49,231 nt of DNA from NCBI RefSeq assembly GCF_000721235.1, contig NZ_JOFH01000040.1, forward strand, positions 1-49,231, in the 5' to 3' direction. Source of the stretch: Streptomyces olivaceus. Lineage in GTDB: Bacteria; Actinomycetota; Actinomycetes; Streptomycetales; Streptomycetaceae. A program made the translations under genes and the position numbers. The notes under the pieces were generated by a model. That model did no database searches, was not told the origin of the DNA, and worked only from the letters and a program-made list of their open reading frames with translations. This document shows, one piece after another, positions 41,559 through 49,231 of this stretch. How positions within the stretch are numbered: the first letter of the stretch is position 1; every line of letters starts with the position of its first letter.

Positions 41559-42410
41559 TCAGCCCTCGTCCAGCCCCTTCATCATCTCGGCCAGGTCGGC
41601 GGTCTCCTCGGCCGGCGGCGCGGTGACCTTCACGGGCTCGTTGATACCCAGGAAGGTGACGGTCATGTCCAGCGGCCCCTTGTCGGCCTCGCCGCGCATC
41701 CGGAACTGCTTGGGCCGGTCGTCGCCGTCGACCCACATGTCCATCGTGAGCCGGTCGACGCCCATCTTCTCGTACTGCTCAAGACTCTTCTGACGCTTCT
41801 CCCGGGTGGCCTCCTCCTCGCCCCCGAGGGACTTCTCCAGGTCGGCGACGGCGACCGTGCCCTTGTAGTGGGTGGTCTGCACGCCCTCGACGGTCTCGGT
41901 GCCGACCTTCTCGACGTCCTTGGCGCCGGTGAGGAAGGTGGACTCGGTCGCCGGGTTCTTCTCGGCCTGGGAGGCGCCGCCCAGCTGGTTCAGCTCGTCC
42001 CCGGCACCCATCGCGTCCAGGTCGAACTTGAGCCAGCTCTTGCCGTCCATCTCCTTGGCCGCCTCGGGGCCGCCGCCGATGTACAGGGCCTTGTCGACGA
42101 GCCGGATCTCCGCGCTGCCGTCGGCGCCCTGGTCGAGCGCCGTCATCTTCATGCTCATCGCGAGCGCGGGCTTGATCTGCATCTGCGCCTCGGCCTTGAC
42201 CTGCCCCTCCTCGGGGACCTTGCCGGTCATGCGGTAGCGCAGGGAGTCGATCTGCTCCGTGTTCTTCGCCGCCTTGGCCACGGCCGCGGCCGGCGTCATG
42301 TCCGCGGACTCCCCGGCCTTGTCGTCGCCCTTGGCACAGCCCACCGCACCTGCGGCGAGCGCCAGCGCGGCCAGCCCGGCGCCGACCGGCACGCGTACGG
42401 AAGTCTTCAT
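41559..42410 (-). CDS. Lipoprotein, LppX/LprG-like fold suspected
   Basis: 283 aa. The signal peptide ends in a lipobox A-G-A-V-G-C (Cys25), so the mature protein is lipid-anchored outside. The rest has repeated strands such as Y-R-M-T-G-K-V and [12 protein letters not shown], a pattern of the LppX/LprAFG or LolA-like half-barrel that carries lipids. It is a paralogue-like neighbour of the next lipoprotein. It lies between rplA and rplJ, as I recall for other streptomycetes. Its ligand is unknown. Confidence 0.85.
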   Translation of the reverse strand: MKTSVRVPVGAGLAALALAAGAVGCAKGDDKAGESADMTPAAAVAKAAKNTEQIDSLRYRMTGKVPEEGQVKAEAQMQIKPALAMSMKMTALDQGADGSAEIRLVDKALYIGGGPEAAKEMDGKSWLKFDLDAMGAGDELNQLGGASQAEKNPATESTFLTGAKDVEKVGTETVEGVQTTHYKGTVAVADLEKSLGGEEEATREKRQKSLEQYEKMGVDRLTMDMWVDGDDRPKQFRMRGEADKGPLDMTVTFLGINEPVKVTAPPAEETADLAEMMKGLDEG

Positions 42411-42557
42411 CGATGTCCCCCCACGGGATTCAACTGCGGCTCAACGGGATTCAAGTAACTCACAACTTCTCCACAGCAAAGACGCGAGCGTAGCCGAAAC
42501 GGTTCGAACGAGTTTGTGAATTACCGATCTTGTGCATCGCCTGCCGTCGGCGCCGGG

Positions 42558-43424
42558 CTACCCGCCCTGGGAGGCCAGCAGTTCCTTGAAGTCCGCCGTG
42601 TCCGCGGCGGGCGGGCGCTCGGCGGAGACGGTGACGCCGTACTCGCTGTAGTACGCGGTCTGCGTCAGCTCCCCGTTCTCGGTGCGCCCGCGCTCGACCT
42701 TCTTGACCAGCAGGTCCCGGTCGTCGACCCAGATGTCGACGGTCTGGGCGGTGGCGCCGCCCACCGTGCCGGTCCAGTGCGTGGTGCGCCGGCCGCGCGT
42801 CTTCTCCTCCCCCACCCTGCGCACGTCCTCGGCGGTCAGCAGCAGCTTCACCGCCTGGTTGGGGGTGGTGTTGCGCATCTGGTCCGCGAACCCGGCGCCC
42901 GCGCCCCCGCCGAGATCCTCCAGGTCCTCGTAGACGTACTTGATCCAGTGCCGGCCGCCCACCCGGTCGGCGAACTCGTCGCCCACCTCGGCGTAGTAGG
43001 CGTCGGGCAGGTAGCGGGCCTCCATGGCGGTGGTACCGAGCCGGCGCATGGTCTCGGCCGTGGTGCCGCCGGTGTACGTGATGGTGAGGGTGCCGGTGAG
43101 GCCGTCGTCGCGCCAGCCGAGGGCGCCGGCGGCCTTCAGCGAGAGTTCGCTGCCCATCACGGTCGTGGACTCCACCCGCGCCGAACCCGCTCGTCCGGTG
43201 GCCCGCTCCACGGCGCGCAGGGCCTCGGCCGCAGGGCCGGTGAGGGACGGGGCGGGCGGGGCGGTGGAGGAGGGGTCGGAAGGCTGCGGAGTCGCGGCGG
43301 GCGGGGCGGATCCACCGGGGCCGCCGTCCGCCGGGCCGCCGGAGGACGTACAGCCGGTGAGGCCCGCCAGCGTGGCCGTCAGCGCGATCGCGACGACCGT
43401 GCGGCATACCGTCGTGCCCGTCAT
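42558..43424 (-). CDS. Lipoprotein, related to the adjacent one
   Basis: 288 aa from ATG 43424. The signal peptide ends in L-A-G-L-T-G-C (lipobox). A long Gly/Pro/Ser linker is followed by the same type of domain as the neighbour: D-I-W-V-D-D-R-D-L-L-V-K-K matches M-W-V-D-G-D-D-R. Duplication of one ancestor is likely. It may bind a lipid or cell-wall component. It is 147 bp upstream of the other lipoprotein gene. Confidence 0.85.
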   Translation of the reverse strand: MTGTTVCRTVVAIALTATLAGLTGCTSSGGPADGGPGGSAPPAATPQPSDPSSTAPPAPSLTGPAAEALRAVERATGRAGSARVESTTVMGSELSLKAAGALGWRDDGLTGTLTITYTGGTTAETMRRLGTTAMEARYLPDAYYAEVGDEFADRVGGRHWIKYVYEDLEDLGGGAGAGFADQMRNTTPNQAVKLLLTAEDVRRVGEEKTRGRRTTHWTGTVGGATAQTVDIWVDDRDLLVKKVERGRTENGELTQTAYYSEYGVTVSAERPPAADTADFKELLASQGG

Positions 43425-43511
43425 CCGCCCACCCCCTGAGCCCCGTGCGTCCCCCGCGCCTCGTACGCGAGTCCGCTCCCCGCACGCTAACCCAGGGCAC
43501 CGGGAAAAGGG

Positions 43512-43545
43512 ACGGGCCCCGCACCTCGGAAGGTGCGGGGCCCGT
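43512..43545 (-). terminator. Terminator after rplA
   Basis: Arms ACGGGCCCCGCACCT and AGGTGCGGGGCCCGT, loop CGGA, then CCCTTTTCCC on the minus strand. It ends the secE-nusG-rplK-rplA unit. Confidence 0.93.
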
Positions 43546-43569
43546 GAACCGGTTGGGCGAGCCGTTGGC

Positions 43570-44295
43570 TCAGACCGCGGCCGGGTCCTCCTCGACGAGG
43601 AGGTTGCGGGTGCGGTTGGAGTCGAGCGGAATGCCGGGGCCCATCGTGGTGCTGATGGCGGCCTTCTTGATGTAACGGCCCTTGGCGGCGGACGGCTTGA
43701 GACGGAGGACTTCCTCCAGCGCCGCGCCGTAGTTCTCCACCAGCTTGGTGTCGTCGAACGACGTCTTGCCGATGATGAAGTGCAGGTTCGAGTGCTTGTC
43801 GACGCGGAACTCGATCTTGCCACCCTTGATCTCGGTGACGGCCTTGGCCACGTCCGGGGTCACGGTGCCGGTCTTGGGGTTCGGCATGAGACCACGGGGA
43901 CCGAGCACGCGGCCGAGGCGGCCGACCTTGCCCATGAGGTCCGGGGTGGCGACGACGGCGTCGAAGTCCAGACGGCCCTTCGACACCTCGTCGATCAGTT
44001 CGTCGGAGCCGACGATGTCGGCGCCCGCGGCGGTCGCGGCCTCGGCACGGTCACCGGTCGCGAAGACCAGGACCCGGGCGGTCTTACCGGTGCCGTGCGG
44101 GAGGTTCACGGTGCCACGGACCATCTGGTCGGCCTTGCGCGGGTCGACACCCAGGCGGAAGGCGACCTCGACGGTGCCGTCGAACTTGGTCGTGGAGGTC
44201 TCCTTGGCGAGACGGACGGCCTCGAGCGGGGCGTAGAGCTTGTCCCGGTCGATCTTCTCGTCCGCAGCGCGGAGAGACTTGCTGCGCTTGCTCAC
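43570..44295 (-). CDS. rplA: 50S ribosomal protein L1
   Basis: 241 aa. It contains [26 protein letters not shown] and the end of the two-domain fold. L1 forms the mobile stalk near the E site and often represses its own operon. It starts 77 bp after rplK. Confidence 0.99.
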   Translation of the reverse strand: MSKRSKSLRAADEKIDRDKLYAPLEAVRLAKETSTTKFDGTVEVAFRLGVDPRKADQMVRGTVNLPHGTGKTARVLVFATGDRAEAATAAGADIVGSDELIDEVSKGRLDFDAVVATPDLMGKVGRLGRVLGPRGLMPNPKTGTVTPDVAKAVTEIKGGKIEFRVDKHSNLHFIIGKTSFDDTKLVENYGAALEEVLRLKPSAAKGRYIKKAAISTTMGPGIPLDSNRTRNLLVEEDPAAV

Positions 44296-44372
44296 TACTG
44301 CTCCTGTGGCTTCTTAGGAGTCGTGGTACGGGCCGAGCAGGCCCCACCACTTCTGCTGCTGGAAGGTGGGGG

Positions 44373-44807
44373 TCAGCCCTCGACCGTGACGCCCATGGAA
44401 CGGGCGGTACCGGCGATGATCTTCTCCGCCTGGTCCAGGTCGTTGGCGTTGAGGTCGGGCATCTTGGTGGTGGCGATCTCACGGACCTGGTCACGCGTGA
44501 TCTTCGCGACCTTGGTCTTGTGCGGCTCGCCGGAGCCCTTCTCCACGCCCGCGGCCTTGAGGATCATCTTCGCGGCCGGCGGGGTCTTCGTGATGAAGGT
44601 GAAGGAGCGGTCCTCGTAGACCGTGATCTCCACCGGGATGACCCAACCGCGCTGCGACTCGGTCGCGGCGTTGTAGGCCTTGCAGAACTCCATGATGTTG
44701 ACGCCGTGCTGACCCAGCGCGGGGCCGACCGGCGGGGCCGGGTTCGCGGCACCGGCCTGGATCTGGAGCTTGATGAGCCCCGTGACCTTCTTCTTCTTGG
44801 GAGGCAT
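44373..44807 (-). CDS. rplK: 50S ribosomal protein L11
   Basis: 144 aa. The N-terminal [20 protein letters not shown] (proline-rich, thiostrepton and factor site) and the C-terminal 23S rRNA-binding domain are intact. It binds the GTPase-associated centre. Confidence 0.99.
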
Positions 44808-44870
44808 AGCTCTCCGGGTCCTTTCGATTCGGGTCCTGCCTGGGTTCGGGAGCTACCCGGACACAGGCAT

Positions 44871-44949
44871 ACCGCACAACGATAACGGGTATGGATGTGC
44901 GGTTTAAAACCGAGCAGGTCAGACGACGCGTGAGCGTTCGCCTGACCTG
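44871..44949 (-). other. Two hairpins in the nusG-rplK gap
   Basis: Hairpin one: ACCGCACA (44871-44878) and TGTGCGGT (44896-44903). Hairpin two: CAGGTCAG (44915-44922) and CTGACCTG (44942-44949), followed on the minus strand by CTCGGTTTTAAACC. The second looks like an intrinsic terminator, so the gap may attenuate transcription into rplKA. Confidence 0.6.
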
Positions 44950-45007
44950 GTCGGAAGCTGTACGTCCAGAGGAGTACCCGGGTGCCGGTGTGCCGGTGAG
45001 GCAGGTA

Positions 45008-45895
45008 CTAGTTCTTCTGGATCTGGTCGAAGCTCAGCTCGACCGGGGTCTCGCGGCCGAAGATCTCGACGAGGCCCTTGACCTTCTTCGAGTCGGCGTT
45101 GATCTCGTTGATCGTCGCCTGCAGCGTCGCGAACGGGCCGTCGGTGACGGTGACCGAGTCGCCGACCTCGAAGTCCAGGACCTGGACCTCGACCTTGCGC
45201 TGCGGAGCCGGCTTGCCCTCGGCCTCGGCGGCCTCGCGGGCGGCCTTCTCCTCGGCCTCCGGGGCGAGCATCTTGACGATCTCGTCCAGCGTCAGCGGGT
45301 ACGGGTCGTAGGCGTTGCCGACGAAGCCGGTGACGCCGGGGGTGTTGCGGACGACACCCCAGGACTCGTTGGTCAGGTCCATGCGGACCAGGACGTAGCC
45401 CGGCAGCTTGTTCTGGCGGATCGTCTTGCGGTCGCCGTTCTTGATCTGGACGACCTCTTCCTGCGGCACCTCGGCCTGGAAGATGTAGTCCTCGACGTTG
45501 AGCGAGACGGCGCGCTGTTCGAGGTTGGTCTTCACGCGGTTCTCGTAACCGGCGTAGGTGTGGATGACGTACCACTCGCCGGGCAGGACGCGCAGTTCCT
45601 GGCGGAGCTTCTCGATCGGGTCGACGTCGGGCTCGTCGGCCTCGGCCTCCGCTTCGCCGGCCTCGCCGGTCTCCGCGTCGTCGGCCGCTGCGCCGTCGGC
45701 CTCCGCGCCGGCCGTCTCGTCGGTCGTCGCGGTGGGCTCGTCGGCCTCGGCCGCGTCCGTGGCGACGGCGTCGTCGGCAGCCTCGGCCTCGGCGGAGGCC
45801 TTGGTGTCCTCGTTGCCGGCGCCCTCGACGGTGCCGAGCTCGTCCTTGACGGACTCGGCCGGCTCGATGGCGTCGTTCACGTTCGGGTCAGACAC
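45008..45895 (-). CDS. nusG: Transcription termination/antitermination factor NusG
   Basis: 295 aa. Residues 1-100 form a long, very acidic extension typical of actinobacteria. The NGN domain starts at [14 protein letters not shown], and a C-terminal KOW ([10 protein letters not shown]) is present. It binds RNA polymerase and links it to Rho or the ribosome. It is 80 bp after secE. Confidence 0.98.
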   Translation of the reverse strand: MSDPNVNDAIEPAESVKDELGTVEGAGNEDTKASAEAEAADDAVATDAAEADEPTATTDETAGAEADGAAADDAETGEAGEAEAEADEPDVDPIEKLRQELRVLPGEWYVIHTYAGYENRVKTNLEQRAVSLNVEDYIFQAEVPQEEVVQIKNGDRKTIRQNKLPGYVLVRMDLTNESWGVVRNTPGVTGFVGNAYDPYPLTLDEIVKMLAPEAEEKAAREAAEAEGKPAPQRKVEVQVLDFEVGDSVTVTDGPFATLQATINEINADSKKVKGLVEIFGRETPVELSFDQIQKN

Positions 45896-45940
45896 TGTGG
45901 CTGCTTCTTCCTGGATACATAGGGGTGGAACACGCGAAAG

Positions 45941-45963
45941 GGGCGCCGGGTACCTCGGCGCCC
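45941..45963 (-). terminator. Hairpin between secE and nusG
   Basis: Arms GGGCGCCG and CGGCGCCC with a seven-base loop, followed by CTTTCG on the minus strand. It is a possible partial terminator inside the operon. Confidence 0.55.
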
Positions 45964-45975
45964 TTCGCTCTCGAC

Positions 45976-46263
45976 TCAGCCGAAGACGTACTTGGCGGCG
46001 TGAGAGAAGCCATAGTCAATCAGAGTCACCAGGCCGATCATGATGACCACGAAGATGATCACCACGGTGGTGTACGTCGTCAGCTGGTTCCGGCTCGGCC
46101 AGACAACCTTGCGAAGCTCCGCGACGATCTGGCGGTAGAAGAGCGCGAGCCGCTTCAGCGGGCCCTTCTTGCCTCGCTTGCCGCCCTTGCGTGACTTCTT
46201 CTTGGAGTCCGGCGCCTCGTCCTCGGCATCAGGCATGTCGATGGAGCCCACGGCGTCCGTCAC
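45976..46263 (-). CDS. secE: Preprotein translocase subunit SecE
   Basis: 95 aa from GTG 46263. It is a one-helix SecE: a basic region with [16 protein letters not shown], then one membrane helix ([14 protein letters not shown]). It clamps SecY in the translocon. It lies 108 bp downstream of tRNA-Trp. Confidence 0.98.
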   Translation of the reverse strand: MTDAVGSIDMPDAEDEAPDSKKKSRKGGKRGKKGPLKRLALFYRQIVAELRKVVWPSRNQLTTYTTVVIIFVVIMIGLVTLIDYGFSHAAKYVFG

Positions 46264-46371
46264 TCGTCCTCACCTGATTCCGGGTCGTGGCCGCGCCGCA
46301 CCCGGTCGGAGCCGCACGGCGATGCATTGCTGTACGTACATGCGCACACATCCTGGCGATGGTGTGTGTAG

Positions 46372-46444
46372 CAGGGCCGGAGGGACTTGAACCCCCAACC
46401 GCTGGTTTTGGAGACCAGTGCTCTACCAATTGAGCTACGACCCT
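46372..46444 (-). tRNA. tRNA-Trp (anticodon CCA)
   Basis: 73 nt. The acceptor pairs AGGGTCG with CGGCCCT. The D arm is AGCTCAATTGGTAGAGC, the anticodon arm CTGGT-CTCCAAA-ACCAG, and the T loop holds GTTCAAGTC. The discriminator is G, and CCA is not encoded. Its place before secE is conserved. Confidence 0.98.
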
Positions 46445-46692
46445 TTGTGTGTTCCCCAACGTACCGCATTCGTCCGGATGCTTGGTGTGCACCCGGTGAT
46501 CGCGGGCCGGTGAAGGCCAACGAGGTGAGAGTGTACGTGCTCAGGGCCCGGGCGTCGAACAGAAAGCACGTCCGGACTGATGTTCACGGCCCTTCACGGC
46601 CTGACCGTTCTGGTGTTCAACGCCTGGACCGGTCCGGTTCAGTCCGTGAAACCCCTGTGCCCGGGAAGTTTCCGGTCTGGAACGATGGGGTC

Positions 46693-47919
46693 ATGAGCGC
46701 TGCAACCCCACCCACCGAGCGCCGGGTCTCCGCCCGAGTCGGCGCGATCTCCGAGTCCGCGACCCTCGCCGTGGACGCCAAGGCCAAGGCCCTCAAGGCC
46801 GCCGGGCGTCCCGTGATCGGCTTCGGCGCGGGCGAGCCCGACTTCCCGACGCCGGACTACATCGTCGAGGCCGCCGTCGAGGCGTGCAAGAACCCGAAGT
46901 TCCACCGCTACACGCCGGCCGGCGGGCTGCCCGAGCTGAAGGCCGCCATCGCCGCGAAGACGCTGCGCGACTCCGGCTACGAGGTCGACCCGTCGCAGAT
47001 CCTCGTCACCAACGGCGGCAAGCAGGCGATCTACGAGGCCTTCGCCGCGATCCTCGACCCGGGCGACGAGGTCATCGTCCCGGCGCCGTACTGGACGACG
47101 TACCCCGAGTCGATCCGGCTGGCCGGCGGCGTTCCGGTCGAGGTGGTCGCCGACGAGACGACCGGCTACCGGGTGACGGTGGAGCAGCTGGAGGCCGCGC
47201 GCACCGAGAAGACCAAGGTCGTCCTCTTCGTGTCGCCGTCGAACCCGACGGGCGCGGTGTACGGCGAGGCCGAGACCAAGGCGATCGGCGAGTGGGCCGT
47301 CGAGCACGGCCTGTGGGTGCTGACCGACGAGATCTACGAGCACCTCGTCTACGGCGACGCCGTCTCCGTGTCCCTGCCCGCCCTGCTGCCCGAGCTGCGC
47401 GACAAGTGCGTCGTGGTCAACGGCGTGGCGAAGACGTACGCGATGACCGGCTGGCGGGTCGGGTGGGTCATCGGCCCCAAGGACGTCGTCAAGGCCGCGA
47501 CGAACCTGCAGTCGCACGCCACGTCCAACGTCTCCAACGTGTCCCAGGCGGCGGCGCTGGCCGCGGTCTCCGGCGACCTGGACGCCGTGGCGACGATGCG
47601 TGAGGCCTTCGACCGGCGCCGCCAGACCGTCGTGCGGATGCTCAACGAGATCGACGGCGTGCTGTGCCCGGAGCCGGAGGGCGCGTTCTACGCGTACCCG
47701 TCGGTGAAGGCGCTGCTGGGCAAGGAGATCCGCGGCAAGCGTCCGCAGGACACGGTCGAGCTGGCCGCGCTGATCCTGGAGGAGGCCGAGGTCGCGGTGG
47801 TGCCGGGTGAGGCGTTCGGCACACCCGGGTACCTGCGGCTGTCGTACGCGCTCGGGGACGAGGACCTCGTCGAGGGCGTGAGCCGGATCCAGAAGCTGCT
47901 GGCGGAGGCGCGGGACTGA
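46693..47919 (+). CDS. aspC: Aspartate aminotransferase (PLP-dependent, class I)
   Basis: 408 aa from ATG 46693. It has [29 protein letters not shown] and the Schiff-base lysine in [11 protein letters not shown]. It is of the Iβ type and converts aspartate and 2-oxoglutarate to oxaloacetate and glutamate. A clear terminator follows. Confidence 0.95.
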   Translation: MSAATPPTERRVSARVGAISESATLAVDAKAKALKAAGRPVIGFGAGEPDFPTPDYIVEAAVEACKNPKFHRYTPAGGLPELKAAIAAKTLRDSGYEVDPSQILVTNGGKQAIYEAFAAILDPGDEVIVPAPYWTTYPESIRLAGGVPVEVVADETTGYRVTVEQLEAARTEKTKVVLFVSPSNPTGAVYGEAETKAIGEWAVEHGLWVLTDEIYEHLVYGDAVSVSLPALLPELRDKCVVVNGVAKTYAMTGWRVGWVIGPKDVVKAATNLQSHATSNVSNVSQAAALAAVSGDLDAVATMREAFDRRRQTVVRMLNEIDGVLCPEPEGAFYAYPSVKALLGKEIRGKRPQDTVELAALILEEAEVAVVPGEAFGTPGYLRLSYALGDEDLVEGVSRIQKLLAEARD

Positions 47920-47934
47920 CGTTCCCGTCCCCGG

Positions 47935-47970
47935 CGGGGGCCGTACTCCGGTAGCGGGGTACGGCCCCCG
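47935..47970 (+). terminator. Terminator after aspC
   Basis: Arms CGGGGGCCGTAC and GTACGGCCCCCG followed by TTTGTGTG. Confidence 0.92.
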
Positions 47971-48055
47971 TTTGTGTGTGCGTTGTTTGTGCGAGCAAGA
48001 CCACGTATGGGGAAAGTGCTGTCGGGTCGGGTGTGTCGTACGGCAGGATCACGGA

Positions 48056-49087
48056 ATGGAGCGTGTACGTGATCTCTCTGAACTGCCCAAGGCCCATCTC
48101 CACCTGCACTTCACCGGGTCGATGCGGCCCACCACCCTGCTGGAACTGGCCGACAAGCACGGCGTCCGGCTGCCCGAGACGCTGACCGAGGCGCTGGGCC
48201 GCGGGGAGTCGCCGAAGCTGCGGGCGACCGACGAGCGGGGCTGGTTCCGCTTCCAGCGGCTGTACGACGCGGCGCGGTCGTGCCTCCAGGAGCCGGAGGA
48301 CATTCAGAGACTGGTGCGGGAGGCCGCGGAGGAGGATCTGCGGGACGGGTCGGGGTGGCTGGAGATCCAGGTCGACCCGACGTCGTACGCGCCGCGGCTG
48401 GGCGGGCTGATCCCTGCGCTGGAGGTCATCCTGGACGCGGTGGAGACGACCGTGCGGGACACCGGGATCGGGATGCGGGTGCTGGTGGCCGCGAACCGGA
48501 TGAAGCATCCCCTCGACGCGCGGACGCTGGCGCGGCTGGCGGTGCGGTACGCCGAGCGGGGCGTGGTCGGCTTCGGGCTGTCGAACGACGAACGGCGCGG
48601 GATGGCGCGGGACTTCGACCGGGCGTTCACGATCGCGCGGGACGGGGGGCTGCTGAGCGCGCCGCACGGGGGTGAGCTGACCGGTCCTTCGTCGGTGCGG
48701 GACTGCCTGGACGACCTGGAGGCGGACCGGATCGGGCACGGGGTGCGGGCCGCGGAGGATCCTCGACTGCTGCGGCGGCTGGCGGACCGGCAGGTGACGT
48801 GCGAGGTGTGCCCGGCGTCGAATGTCGCGCTGGGTGTGTACGAGAAGCCGGAGGACGTGCCGCTGCGGACGCTGTTCGAGGCGGGGGTGCCGATGGCGCT
48901 GGGCGCGGACGATCCGCTGCTGTTCGGGGCGCGGCTGGCGGCGCAGTACGAGATCGCCCGCGATCACCACGGCTTCACGGACGCCGAGTTGGCGGAGCTT
49001 GCGCGGCAGTCGGTACGGGGGTCGGCGGCGCCCGAGGACGTGAAGGGGCGGCTGCTGGCGGGGGTGGACGACTGGCTGGCGGGCTAG
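48056..49087 (+). CDS. Adenosine deaminase family protein
   Basis: 343 aa with AGGA at proper spacing. The metal site H-L-H-L-H-F, the catalytic P-H-G-G-E, the H-G-V of the zinc-ligand strand and A-D-D-P are all present, and C-P-A-S-N-V precedes the last metal ligand. It hydrolyses adenosine (or a related purine) to inosine. It follows aspC as in other streptomycetes. Confidence 0.93.
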   Translation: MERVRDLSELPKAHLHLHFTGSMRPTTLLELADKHGVRLPETLTEALGRGESPKLRATDERGWFRFQRLYDAARSCLQEPEDIQRLVREAAEEDLRDGSGWLEIQVDPTSYAPRLGGLIPALEVILDAVETTVRDTGIGMRVLVAANRMKHPLDARTLARLAVRYAERGVVGFGLSNDERRGMARDFDRAFTIARDGGLLSAPHGGELTGPSSVRDCLDDLEADRIGHGVRAAEDPRLLRRLADRQVTCEVCPASNVALGVYEKPEDVPLRTLFEAGVPMALGADDPLLFGARLAAQYEIARDHHGFTDAELAELARQSVRGSAAPEDVKGRLLAGVDDWLAG

Positions 49088-49231
49088 GGGGGTGGCTGGG
49101 GTGCTGTGCCTGCGGCGGCCTGTGTGGGGTGCGTGGGGGTGCGGGTAGCGCGTTGGGTTGTGGGGTGGTGCGGGGCCGCGCCGGGGGGTGTCCGTCCTCG
49201 GAACGGCGCGGAATCGCTTGGACAGAGATCC
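49088..49231. other. Non-coding end of the window
   Basis: G-rich sequence after the adenosine deaminase stop. No gene or terminator with clear arms is seen. Confidence 0.5.

Overview
The window is chromosomal DNA from a Streptomyces or very close relative. Codon third positions are strongly G/C. The right two-thirds carries the order adenosine deaminase, aspartate aminotransferase, tRNA-Trp, secE-nusG-rplK-rplA, two lipoproteins, rplJ-rplL, rpoB-rpoC, rpsL-rpsG-fusA-tuf, which I recognise as the Streptomyces core transcription/translation region. The inferred RpoB (1161 aa) and S12 (123 aa) have the lengths expected for this genus.

Region 1-11.2 kb is accessory. It starts with the first 27 codons of what looks like a large secreted polymorphic toxin running off the left edge. 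It then holds two minus-strand groups of small genes with the character of toxin-immunity genes: locus A (about 2.1-4.1 kb) and locus B (about 7.2-11.2 kb). They include two tandem-domain SUKH-3 proteins, a CdiI-like protein, unknown small proteins shared between loci, and an acyltransferase fused to a second domain. Several are damaged: a one-base slip in a run of seven G, a second one-base insertion, an internally deleted paralogue and a short degenerate fragment. I read this as a decaying archive of immunity genes whose toxins have been lost. A SpoIIE-type phosphatase and a small NmrA/PPOX operon lie between the two loci.

Two copies of a three-gene module resembling the WhiJ/AbaA developmental clusters (DUF397 protein, XRE-DUF5753 regulator, divergent HATPase) lie at 0.4-2.0 kb and 20.6-22.3 kb, with partly conserved sequence between the divergent genes.

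Region 11.8-24.6 kb holds stress, metabolic and regulatory genes: a MerR-type regulator, a GvpU-like protein, a CBS protein, a DEAD-box helicase, a cold-shock protein, NADP-glutamate dehydrogenase, an SDR/tautomerase pair divergent from an MmyB-type regulator (with a 21-bp palindrome between), a 5'-truncated TetR gene that still has an operator-like site beside its neighbour hydrolase, an anchored unknown protein and an Rpn-like nuclease.

Region 24.7-49.2 kb is the conserved core. Sigma-A-type promoters with 17-bp spacers are visible upstream of rpoB and rpsL, and strong hairpins separate the transcription units. A polyprenyl-phosphate sugar transferase and a PIG-V-like mannosyltransferase sit between rpsL and rpoC. 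The window ends in non-coding sequence after the adenosine deaminase gene.
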